Positions 8,356 through 16,054 of a stretch of DNA of 21,196 nt are shown piece after piece. The notes below the pieces were generated by a model, which searched no databases, was not told the DNA's origin, and saw only the letters and a program-made list of their open reading frames with translations. Every line of letters begins with the position of its first letter. The first letter of the stretch is position 1. A program made the position numbers and the translations under genes. The DNA comes from Coriobacteriaceae bacterium (GTDB taxonomy: Bacteria; Actinomycetota; Coriobacteriia; Coriobacteriales; UMGS124), in NCBI GenBank assembly GCA_019421015.1, contig JAHZGC010000036.1, forward strand, positions 6,368-27,563, written 5' to 3'.

Positions 8356-9538
8356 CGGGAATCGCCTCCACTCCGGGCAGTTTGACGCCCTCGACGAGCT
8401 CCATCGAGGCGCCGCCGCCCGTTGAAATGAACGTTACGCCGTCGGCAAGGCCGAACTTCTTGACGGCGGCAGCCGAGTCCCCACCGCCGACGATGCTCTT
8501 GCAGGCACCGTTGGCGGCGATGGCCTCGCCTACAGACCGGGTACCCGCTGCGAACGCGTCCATCTCGAAGACGCCCATGGGGCCGTTCCAAAACACGGTC
8601 TTCGCATCGGCGATGTGGGAGGCGTACAGAGCGCAGGTCTCGGGGCCCACGTCGAGGCCCATCCAACCCTCGGGGATCTCGTCCGCCGGCACGACCTTGG
8701 TCTGGGCGTCGGCGGCAAAGCGGTCGGCCACCACGTAGTCCACGGGCAGCACGAGGGTGCAGCCGCGCTCGGCCGCCTTGGCGAGCATCTCGCCCGCCCG
8801 CTCAACCCACTCGTCCTCGACGAGCGACGCGCCGATCTGCTTGCCCTGGGCGCGCATGAAGGTGAAGCACATCCCGCCGCCGATGAGCAGCACGTCGACG
8901 AGCTCGGAGAGGTGGTCGATGACGCCGATCTTGTCGGAGACCTTGGAGCCGCCGAGGATGGCCACAAAGGGGTGCTCGGGGGCCTCGATCATGCCGGTGA
9001 TGGTCTCGACCTCGCCAGCGAGCAGCAAGCCGGCGTAGGCGGGCAGCAGCGCGGGGACGCCCACCACCGACGCGTGGGCCCGGTGGGCCGCACCGAAGGC
9101 GTCGTTCACGTAGACCTCGCCGAGACGGGCGAGCTCGGAGGCGAACTCGGGGTCGTTCTTCTTCTCGCGCTTGTCGAAACGCAGGTTCTCGACGACGAGC
9201 ACCCCGCCGTCGGACAGGGCCTCGGCGGCTGCAACGGCATCGTCGCCGCAGACGTCCTGCACGTAGGCGACGGGTTGGCCCAGCAGCTCCGAGAGGCGCA
9301 CGGCGACCGGGGCCATGGAGTAGGCCTCCTCGTAGCCGGTGCCCGACGGGCGACCGAGGTGGCTCATGGCGACTACGCGGGCCCCGCGCTCGGTCAGGAG
9401 CCTCAGGGTGGGCAGGGCGGCCCGGATACGGGTGTCGTCGGTCACGACGCCGTCGGCAATCGGGACGTTGAAGTCCACGCGGACGACGACGCGCTTGCCC
9501 TTGACGTCGGCGTCGGCGACGCTCCTCTTGCGAGACAT
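8336..9538 (-). CDS. pgk: Phosphoglycerate kinase
   Basis: Transfers phosphate from 1,3-bisphosphoglycerate to ADP. The 400-residue protein has the two-domain PGK layout: substrate motifs VRVDFNVP (19-26), MSHLGRP (58-64), ENLRFDKREKKND (117-129) and VNDAFGAAHRAHAS (144-157). The hinge and nucleotide half carry ILGGSKVSDKIGVI (194-207), VFWNGPMGVFE (315-325), IVGGGDSAAAV (349-359) and ISTGGGASMELVEG (371-384). The ATG at 9538 has GAGGAG 6 bases upstream. The open frame continues upstream into the phosphoesterase gene, but that part is out-of-frame shadow. It overlaps tpiA by 20 bases. A strong hairpin lies between the preceding gene and its ribosome site. Confidence 0.97.
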   Translation of the reverse strand: MSRKRSVADADVKGKRVVVRVDFNVPIADGVVTDDTRIRAALPTLRLLTERGARVVAMSHLGRPSGTGYEEAYSMAPVAVRLSELLGQPVAYVQDVCGDDAVAAAEALSDGGVLVVENLRFDKREKKNDPEFASELARLGEVYVNDAFGAAHRAHASVVGVPALLPAYAGLLLAGEVETITGMIEAPEHPFVAILGGSKVSDKIGVIDHLSELVDVLLIGGGMCFTFMRAQGKQIGASLVEDEWVERAGEMLAKAAERGCTLVLPVDYVVADRFAADAQTKVVPADEIPEGWMGLDVGPETCALYASHIADAKTVFWNGPMGVFEMDAFAAGTRSVGEAIAANGACKSIVGGGDSAAAVKKFGLADGVTFISTGGGASMELVEGVKLPGVEAIPDAEPAA

Positions 9539-9557
9539 TGCTCTCCTCACTCGTAGC

Positions 9558-9600
9558 GCCGCGCCCGGCAGCCCCCTTTTGGGCCGGCCGGCAGCGCGGC
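9558..9600 (-). promoter_or_regulatory. Large hairpin upstream of pgk
   Basis: GCCGCGC (9600-9594) and GCGCGGC (9564-9558) close a 43-base hairpin whose interior can pair further (CCGGC with GCCGG, CCC with GGG) around an A-rich loop. It starts 21 bases after the phosphoesterase stop and ends 19 bases before the pgk ATG, just short of the ribosome site. No uridine run follows on the minus strand. It could be an RNase processing or stability element that uncouples pgk-tpiA-gpmI output from the genes upstream. The function is inferred. Confidence 0.5.
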
Positions 9601-9621
9601 AAACCTGTAACCTGCAAACAA

Positions 9622-10440
9622 CTATGACCAGCTTACGCCAAGCCGGGGCAGCCGTGGTGCCGAAGCTGTGTGCGGGGCCTGCACCCCGAGGGCGTCGACC
9701 ACGGCGGCGTCGGAGGCCTCGTCGTAGACCACGGCGCCGTCGCATAGGCGCACCACGTCTTTGAACAAGACCCAGAACGGGCCGGTGGCAGGGCGTTTGT
9801 TGATGTGGAAGTGGCCGCTGAGCCATCGCTTGAACGAGAGGCGCCCGGCCACGGACTCGAGCCACTCCTCGGTGGAGGTGTCGACCTCGCGCTGGTTGAC
9901 GGAGGCCATGAACGCCTCGGTGGGGCGCTTCGCCAGGGGCATCGTGTGGGAGAAGACAAAGTCCACCCGCCAGCCGGAAGCCTCGCACGCCCCCTCCACG
10001 GCAGCCCGCTCGCAGGCGCCGGGCTGCTCGTCAGAAAACCAGCGGCGGCCGTCTTCGAGCCGGAAGCGCTTATCGACCGAGTAGGCGCCCCCGGCCACAA
10101 GGCAGCGGGAGCCCTCGAGGTCGAAGACCGAGCCGTCCTTGGCAAACAGCAGGCGCGGGCGCGCGTCGTCGACGAACACCGTGCCCCCGCGCCAGCGCGC
10201 CTCGCGGTACCCGAGGGCGGCGCTGGGGCGCGCCTCGTGGTTCCCGTGGACGCAGAGCACCCAGAGCGAGAGGCCGCCCAAGGCGTCGCGGATGCGGTCG
10301 TCGTTCTCGTCGCACCAAAAATTGGCCCCCACGTCCCCCAGGATGACGAGCACGTCGTCGGGAGCGGGCGAGGGCCTTGTCTGGGCGAACCGCACGATGC
10401 GGCCGAAGTATCCGTGAACGTCGCCGGTCACATAGACCAT
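9622..10440 (-). CDS. Calcineurin-like metallophosphoesterase of unknown substrate
   Basis: A predicted cytoplasmic metal-dependent phosphoesterase of 272 residues. All classic motifs are visible: D7 and H9 in TGDVHG, D36 in LGDVGAN, N67 and H68 in HGNHE, H165 in FSHTMP, and H210 and H212 in SGHFH. The fold is therefore likely active on a phosphate ester, but the substrate is not known. I place the start at ATG 10440 because MVYVTGDVHG is the normal family opening; GGGGAGG lies 11 bases upstream, rather far, and no better in-frame start exists. It sits in the middle of the glycolytic operon, between gap and pgk, preceded by a leader with alternative folds. Context hints at a housekeeping or metabolite-repair role, without proof. 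The C-terminal ~30 residues are low in conserved features. Confidence 0.85.
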   Translation of the reverse strand: MVYVTGDVHGYFGRIVRFAQTRPSPAPDDVLVILGDVGANFWCDENDDRIRDALGGLSLWVLCVHGNHEARPSAALGYREARWRGGTVFVDDARPRLLFAKDGSVFDLEGSRCLVAGGAYSVDKRFRLEDGRRWFSDEQPGACERAAVEGACEASGWRVDFVFSHTMPLAKRPTEAFMASVNQREVDTSTEEWLESVAGRLSFKRWLSGHFHINKRPATGPFWVLFKDVVRLCDGAVVYDEASDAAVVDALGVQAPHTASAPRLPRLGVSWS

Positions 10441-10463
10441 GGGCGGCCATACCTCCCCTACGC

Positions 10464-10538
10464 CGACGGGCGGCCCGTCGCCCACGCAACGCCCCGCGGC
10501 CTCGGGCCACCAGGAAAAGGGACGTGGGAGCGACGGGC
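10464..10538 (-). promoter_or_regulatory. Three-arm alternative-folding leader between gap and the phosphoesterase
   Basis: In transcript order, arm 1 is GCCCGTCGCTCCCACG (10538-10523), arm 2 is CGTGGGCGACGGGC (10486-10473) and arm 3 is GCCCGTCG (10471-10464). Arm 2 can pair with arm 1 (14 bp with a 2-base bulge) or with arm 3 (a compact hairpin, 7-8 bp), but not both. Arm 3 lies 6 bases before the phosphoesterase SD. This is the layout of an attenuator or translational switch; a ligand or protein is not evident, and high GC content raises the chance of fortuitous pairing. Nothing else is seen in the 125-base gap. Confidence 0.4.
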
Positions 10539-10565
10539 GACGGCTCGCATCGTTTCGCTACCGCG

Positions 10566-11585
10566 CTATCGCTTGTCGACGATCTTGGCGAGGTCGAGCA
10601 GGCGGCAGGAGTAACCCATCTCGTTATCGTACCAGGAGAGCACCTTCACGAGGTTGCCCTCGCCGCCGAGCACCATGGTGCTCTGGGCGTCGAAGACGCT
10701 CGAGGCCTTCTCGCCGATGATGTCGGAGGAGACGAGCGGCTCCTCGGAGTAGACGAGGATGCCCCTGAGGGGGCCTTCGGCCGCAGCCTTCACGGCGGCG
10801 TTGACCTCCTCCTTGGTGACGGGGCGGGCGAGCTCGACCGTGAGGTCCACGAGCGAGCCGTCGGGGGTGGGCACGCGGGTGGAAATGCCGTCGAGCTTGC
10901 CCTTGAGGTCGGGGATCACGAGGCCCAGGGCCTTGGCGGCGCCGGTGGTGGTGGGCACGATGGAGCAGGCGCCGGCACGGGCGCGACGCAGGTCCTTGTG
11001 GGAGTTGTCGAGGATGCGCTGGTCGGAGGTGTAGGCATGGACCGTGGTCATGAAGCCGCGCACGATGCCGAACTCGTCGTTGAGCACCTTGGCCACGGGG
11101 GCAAGGCAGTTGGTGGTGCACGAGGCGTTGCTCACCACGTCCATGGTCGCGGGGTCGTAGGCGTCGTCGTTCACGCCCACGACGAACGTCCCGTCGATCT
11201 CGCCCTTGGCCGGGGCGGACAGGACGACCTTCTTGGCGCCGCACTCGATGTGCTTGCGCAGCGAGGGCGCGTCGCGGAACTTGCCGGTGCACTCGAGCAC
11301 CACGTCGACGCCGAGCTCGCCCCAGGGCAGGTCCGGGATGCCCTTCGGGTCGCGGGCCGAGAGGCCCTTGATGCGCTTGCCGTCGATGACGAGGTCCATG
11401 CCGTCGACCTCGACCTCGTGGTTGAGCTTGCCGTGCACGGAATCGCGGCGCAGGAGCTGCGCGCACGCCTCGGTCTTGCCCAGGTCGTTGATGGCGACGA
11501 CCTCGATGTCGGGATCGTCGAGAGCCGCGCGCAACGCGACGCGACCGATGCGACCGAACCCGTTGATACCGACCTTGACCGCCAT
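10566..11585 (-). CDS. gap: Glyceraldehyde-3-phosphate dehydrogenase, type I
   Basis: Oxidises and phosphorylates glyceraldehyde 3-phosphate using NAD. The 339-residue protein opens MAVKVGINGFGRIGR, the dinucleotide-binding loop. The catalytic cysteine is C156 in SNASCTTNCLAP. The C-terminal signature WYDNEMGYSCRLLDLA is present. D34 in AINDLG fits NAD preference. The ATG at 11585 has a near-perfect AAGGAGG 6 bases upstream; the frame runs 14 codons further but without a ribosome site. The strong SD, the gap from whiA and a good -10 box suggest that a promoter drives gap in addition to read-through from whiA. It is the first gene of the glycolytic block. Confidence 0.97.
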   Translation of the reverse strand: MAVKVGINGFGRIGRVALRAALDDPDIEVVAINDLGKTEACAQLLRRDSVHGKLNHEVEVDGMDLVIDGKRIKGLSARDPKGIPDLPWGELGVDVVLECTGKFRDAPSLRKHIECGAKKVVLSAPAKGEIDGTFVVGVNDDAYDPATMDVVSNASCTTNCLAPVAKVLNDEFGIVRGFMTTVHAYTSDQRILDNSHKDLRRARAGACSIVPTTTGAAKALGLVIPDLKGKLDGISTRVPTPDGSLVDLTVELARPVTKEEVNAAVKAAAEGPLRGILVYSEEPLVSSDIIGEKASSVFDAQSTMVLGGEGNLVKVLSWYDNEMGYSCRLLDLAKIVDKR

Positions 11586-11622
11586 TCGTTCCTCCTTAAC
11601 GTGGTGCGCGCCGGGCACGGCG

Positions 11623-11659
11623 AACACGCGAAGACAACACGCCTACCCCTGTGATTCTA
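11623..11659 (-). promoter_or_regulatory. Putative gap promoter (-10) with a downstream direct repeat
   Basis: A minus-strand TAGAAT (11659-11654) matches the -10 consensus at five of six positions, about 70 bases before the gap ATG. No convincing -35 lies 16-18 bases upstream. Just downstream, GCGTGTT occurs twice (11642-11636 and 11629-11623), 13 bases start to start. A repeat between start site and ribosome site suits an operator, but no regulator can be named. Confidence 0.35.
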
Positions 11660-11672
11660 ACGCTGTGTGGCC

Positions 11673-12605
11673 CTATTGGGAGCGCGCCTCGGCGAGTAGT
11701 TCTTCCAAACGGCGCACGCGGTGGTACACGGCGGACTTGGAGAGGGGTGGGCTCGCCTCCTCCCCCAGCTCGCGCAACGAGAGGTCGGGGTGGGCTCGGC
11801 GCAGCTCGCAGAAGTCGCGCAGGGCCGGCGGCAGGCGGTCGAACCCCACCTCGGCGGCCACCGCCTCGATAAGCTCTGTCTGGCTCGACGCAGCCTCGGT
11901 GGCCTTCTTCTGGTTGGCCAGCTCAGCGTTGACCAGGCGGTTCGTGTCGTTTCTCACCGACTTGACCACGCGGGCGTCCTCGACGAGCAACGCGGAGCGC
12001 GGGGCACCCGCCAAGGCAAAGAACGAGATGATGTCCTCGGCGCTCTTGACGTAGACCACGAACGAACCGCGACGGCGCGCCATGCGCGCACCGACCCCGA
12101 AACGCGCGAGCAGGGCCGCAAGGCCGTCGGCAAAAGGCAGCGTCTGCGCCACGAACTCCAGGTGGGCGTCGGAACGCGGGTTTGCCACAAAGCCGCCGGC
12201 CATGAAGGCCCCCCGCAGGTACGCGGCGGCGGCGTCGTTGCGCGCCACCAAGGTGGGCGGTATCTCGTGGGCAAGCCCCATCCGGGGCGTCAGGACCCCC
12301 ATCTCGACGAGGGCTTCGTCGAACCCGGGTTGGTCGGCCACGGATATGAGGTAGTTGCGCGTCTTGTGCAGGACGCTGCGGCGCGGCGTCAGCTGGGTGC
12401 CCATGTCGAACACGCTGCGGAAGAGCTTCACGAACGAGCGGGCCACCGAGCCGGTCTCGGTGGAAAACGACAGCTTAAAGCGGCGCTGCCCCGACACGGA
12501 CAGGGTGCCGCACACCCGCACCATGGCCGCGAGCTGCGCGAGCTCGCAGGGGCGCGGCCCCTCCACGCGCGAGAGCTCGTCTTTTACCGTTGCCGTGAAG
12601 GACAC
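11673..12605 (-). CDS. whiA: DNA-binding protein WhiA
   Basis: WhiA family, 310 residues. The N-terminal half is the degenerate LAGLIDADG-endonuclease-like domain, with the motif YLRGAFMAGGFVANP at about 129-143 and the family opening SFTATVKDELSRVE. The C-terminal half (about 230-305) is the helix-turn-helix domain, DLSLRELGEEASPPLSKSAV leading to YHRVRRLEELL. In streptomycetes WhiA controls sporulation; in non-sporulating bacteria it affects division and chromosome segregation. The GTG at 12605 overlaps yvcK by 22 bases and is preceded by GGGGGGTGAT. The open frame extends far upstream through yvcK, but that is shadow reading. Order rapZ-yvcK-whiA is the standard cluster. Confidence 0.95.
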   Translation of the reverse strand: MSFTATVKDELSRVEGPRPCELAQLAAMVRVCGTLSVSGQRRFKLSFSTETGSVARSFVKLFRSVFDMGTQLTPRRSVLHKTRNYLISVADQPGFDEALVEMGVLTPRMGLAHEIPPTLVARNDAAAAYLRGAFMAGGFVANPRSDAHLEFVAQTLPFADGLAALLARFGVGARMARRRGSFVVYVKSAEDIISFFALAGAPRSALLVEDARVVKSVRNDTNRLVNAELANQKKATEAASSQTELIEAVAAEVGFDRLPPALRDFCELRRAHPDLSLRELGEEASPPLSKSAVYHRVRRLEELLAEARSQ

Positions 12606-13660
12606 GAGGCGATCACCCCCCGCAGGACCGACGTGAGCTTGGAGAGGCTGTGCCACGTGGGGAGCTTTGGGTCGCTGAAGTCGCGCACCACGACGAGGGG
12701 CACCCGGGCCTCGAGCCGGGCGATCTGCCCGTCGTCGACCTGCACGGGCCTGAAATACCACTCGCGCTCGGCCGCCTCCTCCCCTGCCGGCGAACGCCCC
12801 GCCGCCCGCAGCGCGGCGTCCCTGCGCACCTGTTCCTGGGTGAGCGCCTGAAAGCAACGGGTCGCCACGCTGGTCCCCTCGACGGGGGGGCGGTGGATGA
12901 GCACCGCGTCGAGATGTCCCTCGAGCCCGTGGGAGAGCAGCGCGTCGACGTACTCCTCGGCGTTCAGCCCCCACGACTCCCCCTGCATGTCGGCCATGGA
13001 GCAGACGTAGACCTTGGGGGCCTGCGTGCGTTTGAGGGCGTCGAGGATGCCGGGCACCAGCAGGTTCGGGATCACCGAGGTGAACAGGGACCCCGGGCCG
13101 AGCACCACGATGTCCGCGTCGAGGATCGCCTCCACCGCCGGGCCGTAGGCCTCGGGCCTGCGGGGGGAGAGCCACACGCGCGAGAGGGCGCACGGGCCCG
13201 TTCCCAGCGTCGCCTCGCCGCGGAACTCCAGGCCGTCCCGGGTGGTGCCGCACAGCACCACGTCGTCGAGCGTCGAGGGAAGCACCCTCCCGTGGCAGCC
13301 GAGCATGCGGTTGCACAGGGAGACCGCCTCGACGAACGAGCCCGTCTCCTCCGTCAAGGCGGCGATGAGCAGGTTGCCGAGCGTGTGGTTGTCGCTGAAG
13401 CCGAATCTGTGCTCGAAGGCCCGGGCAAGGGGGCTCTCGGGGTCGTCGGCCATGGCCACGAGGCACTTCCTGATGTCGCCCGGCGGATTGAGGCCCATCT
13501 TCTCGCGCAGCAGCCCGGTCGACCCCCCGTCGTCGGCCATGGCGACGATGGCGCTCACCGAGCAACCCGCCCCCCGCAGGGCGCGGATCGCGTTCGGCTG
13601 GCCGGTGCCGCCGCCGATGGAGACGGCCCTCGTCTGGGTCGCGCCCGCCACCGCCCCCAT
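12584..13660 (-). CDS. yvcK: Gluconeogenesis factor YvcK (UDP-sugar-binding, CofD-like)
   Basis: A 358-residue member of the YvcK/CofD-like family. Visible motifs: glycine-rich SIGGGTGQPNAIRAL (14-28), MADDGGSTGLLR (41-52), PPGDIRKCLVAM (59-70), FSDNHTLGNLLIAAL (88-102) and DIVVLGPGSLFTSVIPNLLV in the middle. Homologues bind UDP-N-acetylglucosamine and are needed for growth on gluconeogenic substrates and for cell-wall homeostasis. The ATG at 13660 follows the rapZ stop by one base, with GGAGG inside the rapZ end. A Glu/Ala-rich insertion near 285-305 (RRDAALRAAGRSPAGEEAAE) is not part of the core. The name is by family; no new function is claimed. Confidence 0.95.
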   Translation of the reverse strand: MGAVAGATQTRAVSIGGGTGQPNAIRALRGAGCSVSAIVAMADDGGSTGLLREKMGLNPPGDIRKCLVAMADDPESPLARAFEHRFGFSDNHTLGNLLIAALTEETGSFVEAVSLCNRMLGCHGRVLPSTLDDVVLCGTTRDGLEFRGEATLGTGPCALSRVWLSPRRPEAYGPAVEAILDADIVVLGPGSLFTSVIPNLLVPGILDALKRTQAPKVYVCSMADMQGESWGLNAEEYVDALLSHGLEGHLDAVLIHRPPVEGTSVATRCFQALTQEQVRRDAALRAAGRSPAGEEAAEREWYFRPVQVDDGQIARLEARVPLVVVRDFSDPKLPTWHSLSKLTSVLRGVIASCPSRQR

Positions 13661-13661
13661 C

Positions 13662-14627
13662 TTACACGGCCTCCGCGGTCGCAGGGCGGCGCGTTATGTC
13701 GCGATGGGTCACCGTGACCCGGTAGCCCTCCTCGGCGAGGTGGCGCCCCGTGTCCTCGGCCAAGGCGACGCTGCGGTGCTGGCCGCCGGTACAGCCCACC
13801 GCGATGGAGAGGTGCTGCTTTCCCTCGGCCACGTAGCCGGGCATCGTGACGTCGAGCAGGTGGTACCAGGCCTCGAGGAACCGCTGGGTCTCGGGGCGGC
13901 CGAGCACGAAGTCACGCACCGGGGCGTCGTGGCCCGTGAGCTCGCGCATGGCGGGGTCGTAGTAGGGGTTCGGCAAAAACCGCACGTCGATCACCAGGTC
14001 GGCGTCGAGGGGCAGGCCGTACTTGAATCCGAAGGAGAACACGGAGACGTTGATGCCCTGGCGCGGGGGCGTCGAGGAGAACTCCGCGGCGAGCAGGCCG
14101 CGCAGGTCGCGCGGGCGCAGGTTCGTGGTGTCGACCACGACGTTGGCCAGCTCGCGGATAACGCCGAGCTGCTCGCGTTCCAAGGCGATGGCCTGAGAGA
14201 CGGTAGCGCCCCCTTCCGCAAGGGGATGGCGCCGGCGCAGCGAGCTGTAGCGGTTGCGCAGCGCGTCGTCGTCGGCGTCCAAGAACAGCACCTCGTAGGA
14301 GACCTCCCGCTCCGACAGCCGGTGCAGCTCGTCGCTCAGCTGCGCGAAAAACTCACGGGAACGCACGTCGCACACCACCGCCAGGCGGCGCCCCGAGTTG
14401 ACCGGCAGCCCCACGAGCTCGGACAGGGGCACGAGCATGCTGGGGGGCAGGTTGTCGATGCAGTAATAGCCCAGGTCCTCGAGGGCGTGGAGCGCCTCGG
14501 TGCGGCCCGCCCCCGACATACCGGTGATGATGAGGACCTCGGGCCCCACGAGGGCTCGTTGTTCGGCGTCGGGCGCGGGGTGAACGGTGTTTTTAGGCGT
14601 GACGATGTCTTTAGCTTTGTGTTCCAC
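13662..14627 (-). CDS. rapZ: RNase adapter RapZ / YvcJ-family P-loop protein
   Basis: A 321-residue RapZ/YvcJ protein. Walker A is GMSGAGRT at 36-43, with arginine in place of the usual lysine, as in streptomycete homologues. EDLGYYCIDNLPP (50-62) and the C-terminal SIAVGCTGGQHRSVALAE (274-291) are diagnostic. E. coli RapZ senses glucosamine 6-phosphate and directs sRNA decay; in Gram-positives the protein binds nucleotides and its target is less clear. I choose the GTG at 14627 because GGAGG lies 4 bases upstream; a longer frame overlaps the divergent gene. A 27-residue N-terminal tail precedes the P-loop. It is the first gene of the rapZ-yvcK-whiA-gap run, with a promoter presumably in the 91-base divergent gap. 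Confidence 0.95.
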   Translation of the reverse strand: MEHKAKDIVTPKNTVHPAPDAEQRALVGPEVLIITGMSGAGRTEALHALEDLGYYCIDNLPPSMLVPLSELVGLPVNSGRRLAVVCDVRSREFFAQLSDELHRLSEREVSYEVLFLDADDDALRNRYSSLRRRHPLAEGGATVSQAIALEREQLGVIRELANVVVDTTNLRPRDLRGLLAAEFSSTPPRQGINVSVFSFGFKYGLPLDADLVIDVRFLPNPYYDPAMRELTGHDAPVRDFVLGRPETQRFLEAWYHLLDVTMPGYVAEGKQHLSIAVGCTGGQHRSVALAEDTGRHLAEEGYRVTVTHRDITRRPATAEAV

Positions 14628-14718
14628 GTTGCCTCCGGGGTGCTTGGCATGTAGAGTAGGGGGCCGGTTCTGACGGGCCGCCGACGTGCGAGTATACCTG
14701 AGAGGAGATGCCCTGGCC
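14628..14718. promoter_or_regulatory. Divergent intergenic region, rapZ / LRR gene
   Basis: The palindrome GTATAC at 14692-14697 yields a -10-like TATACC for the plus-strand gene (14693-14698) and a -10-like TATACT for rapZ (14696-14691, five of six matches). No clear -35 is visible for either. The plus-strand box would put a start only about 5-10 bases before GAGGAG (14702-14707), giving a very short leader. Both assignments are tentative. Confidence 0.3.
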
Positions 14719-16053
14719 ATGCGCTGCCCATCTTGTGGAGCAAAGAACGGCGCCTCCCGCACCCAGTGCGCGCGCTGCCATGCCGAGCTCGACCCGCGCG
14801 TGGCCGCGTTCGGGGGCGCCGCCCACACCGTGCGCGAGTCCTGGGGCATGCCCGCGCAGAAGGCGACCCCCCTTGAACCGCGGCGGCGGGTGCCCCCGTA
14901 CCTCATCTTCAGCATCGCGGTGCTCGCGGTCGCCGCGGCGGTCCTGATGCAGCTCTTCTTCATCCGGCAGCCCAACAGCCCGGCGGCCTCCTACCGCCTC
15001 AACGCCGAGACCTTCGCCGACGACAGCCTGCTCGCCGCCGCGGCGGCCTTCGACACCGACGGCGACGGGCGCCTCTCCCCCGCCGAGGCCTCTGCCGTGA
15101 CCGTCCTCGACTGCTCGGGCCTTGGGCTCAAGTCGCTTTCGGGCGTCGAGCTCTTCTCCAACCTCGAGGTGCTCGACGCCTCGGACAACGACCTGGGGGC
15201 GGTGGACCTCTCGCACCTGTCGCACCTGCGCGTGGTCGACCTCTCCGAGAACGACCTGCGCGACCTCGACCTCGACGGCCACGGCTCGCTCGTCTCGCTC
15301 AACGTGAGCGACAACTCCATGGACCTTCTCGACCTGGGCGGATGTACCGCCCTCCAGACGCTCACCTGTCCCGGCAACGACCTGGCCCGCCTCGACCTCT
15401 CCGACTGCACGGCCCTCACCGAGCTCGTATGCGACGCCGGCCAGAACATCACGCTTCCCATCTCGGCGGGCTTCTTTCCCGACGCCGGCCTGCGCTCGGC
15501 GCTCTCCGCCGTCGACACCGACGGCGACGGCTCCCTCACGCTGCGGGAACGGCAGAACGCCACGGCGCTCACGCTGACGGACGGCTCGACGGAGAGCCTC
15601 TACGGCCTTGCCTGGATAGAGGGGCTCACCGAGCTCGACGTGAGCGGCACCTCGCTGGAGGCGCTCGACGCGTCGGAGCTGCCCGCAGGGCTCGTGAAGC
15701 TCGTCGCGTCCGACTGCGGCATCTCCCACGCTGACCTCGCAGGCCTGGATCACCTCGCGACCTTAGACCTCAGCTCCAACCCGCTTTCGGCCATCGACCT
15801 TGCAGGGCTCCCCCGCCTCACCTCGCTCGACCTCGCCAACTGCGCGCTCACCGGCACCCTCGACGTCAGCGCAAACGGCCGCCTCGCCCACCTCAACGTC
15901 AGCGGCAACGCGGGGCTGACCGAGGTGAACGCCGTGGGCGTCGCAGGCCTCGACGCAGAGGGTGCCGTGGTGTGCGACCCCGGTTGCACCGTGGTGCACG
16001 CGGCGGCCGCCCCCGAGGCCCAGCCAGTCGCGGACGGGACACAACCGGCTTAG
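14719..16053 (+). CDS. Membrane-anchored zinc-ribbon / EF-hand / leucine-rich-repeat protein
   Basis: A 444-residue modular protein of unknown function, and the only plus-strand gene. Order: a zinc ribbon with C3, C6, C17 and C20; a Pro/Arg linker; one membrane helix (about 60-82); then a presumed extracytoplasmic part. That part repeats one plan twice: an EF-hand calcium loop (DTDGDGRLSPAE, 112-123; DTDGDGSLTLRE, 266-277) followed by leucine-rich repeats of the TLDLSxN type (about 128-236 and 284-405). The two halves look like an internal duplication. Such EF-hand plus LRR modules occur in surface proteins of gut Gram-positives and usually mediate binding. The ATG at 14719 lies 11 bases after GAGGAG (a CTG at 14713 would be better spaced). 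It is divergent from rapZ and convergent with the ligase gene. Confidence 0.85.
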   Translation: MRCPSCGAKNGASRTQCARCHAELDPRVAAFGGAAHTVRESWGMPAQKATPLEPRRRVPPYLIFSIAVLAVAAAVLMQLFFIRQPNSPAASYRLNAETFADDSLLAAAAAFDTDGDGRLSPAEASAVTVLDCSGLGLKSLSGVELFSNLEVLDASDNDLGAVDLSHLSHLRVVDLSENDLRDLDLDGHGSLVSLNVSDNSMDLLDLGGCTALQTLTCPGNDLARLDLSDCTALTELVCDAGQNITLPISAGFFPDAGLRSALSAVDTDGDGSLTLRERQNATALTLTDGSTESLYGLAWIEGLTELDVSGTSLEALDASELPAGLVKLVASDCGISHADLAGLDHLATLDLSSNPLSAIDLAGLPRLTSLDLANCALTGTLDVSANGRLAHLNVSGNAGLTEVNAVGVAGLDAEGAVVCDPGCTVVHAAAAPEAQPVADGTQPA

Positions 16054-16054
16054 A

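Noticed and set aside
9539..9988. Upstream extension of the pgk frame into the phosphoesterase gene
   Set aside because: The ATG at 9538 has GAGGAG at proper spacing and gives a 400-residue PGK; the extra part is out-of-frame reading of the neighbour.
12606..13565. Upstream extension of the whiA frame through yvcK
   Set aside because: The extension is Arg/Gly/Pro-rich shadow of yvcK. A GTG with a ribosome site at 12605 gives the normal WhiA length.
14611..15753. Minus-strand open frame antisense to the LRR gene
   Set aside because: The plus-strand reading has a zinc ribbon, membrane helix, EF-hands and regular LRRs; the antisense reading is Val/Glu/Gly-rich with no motif.
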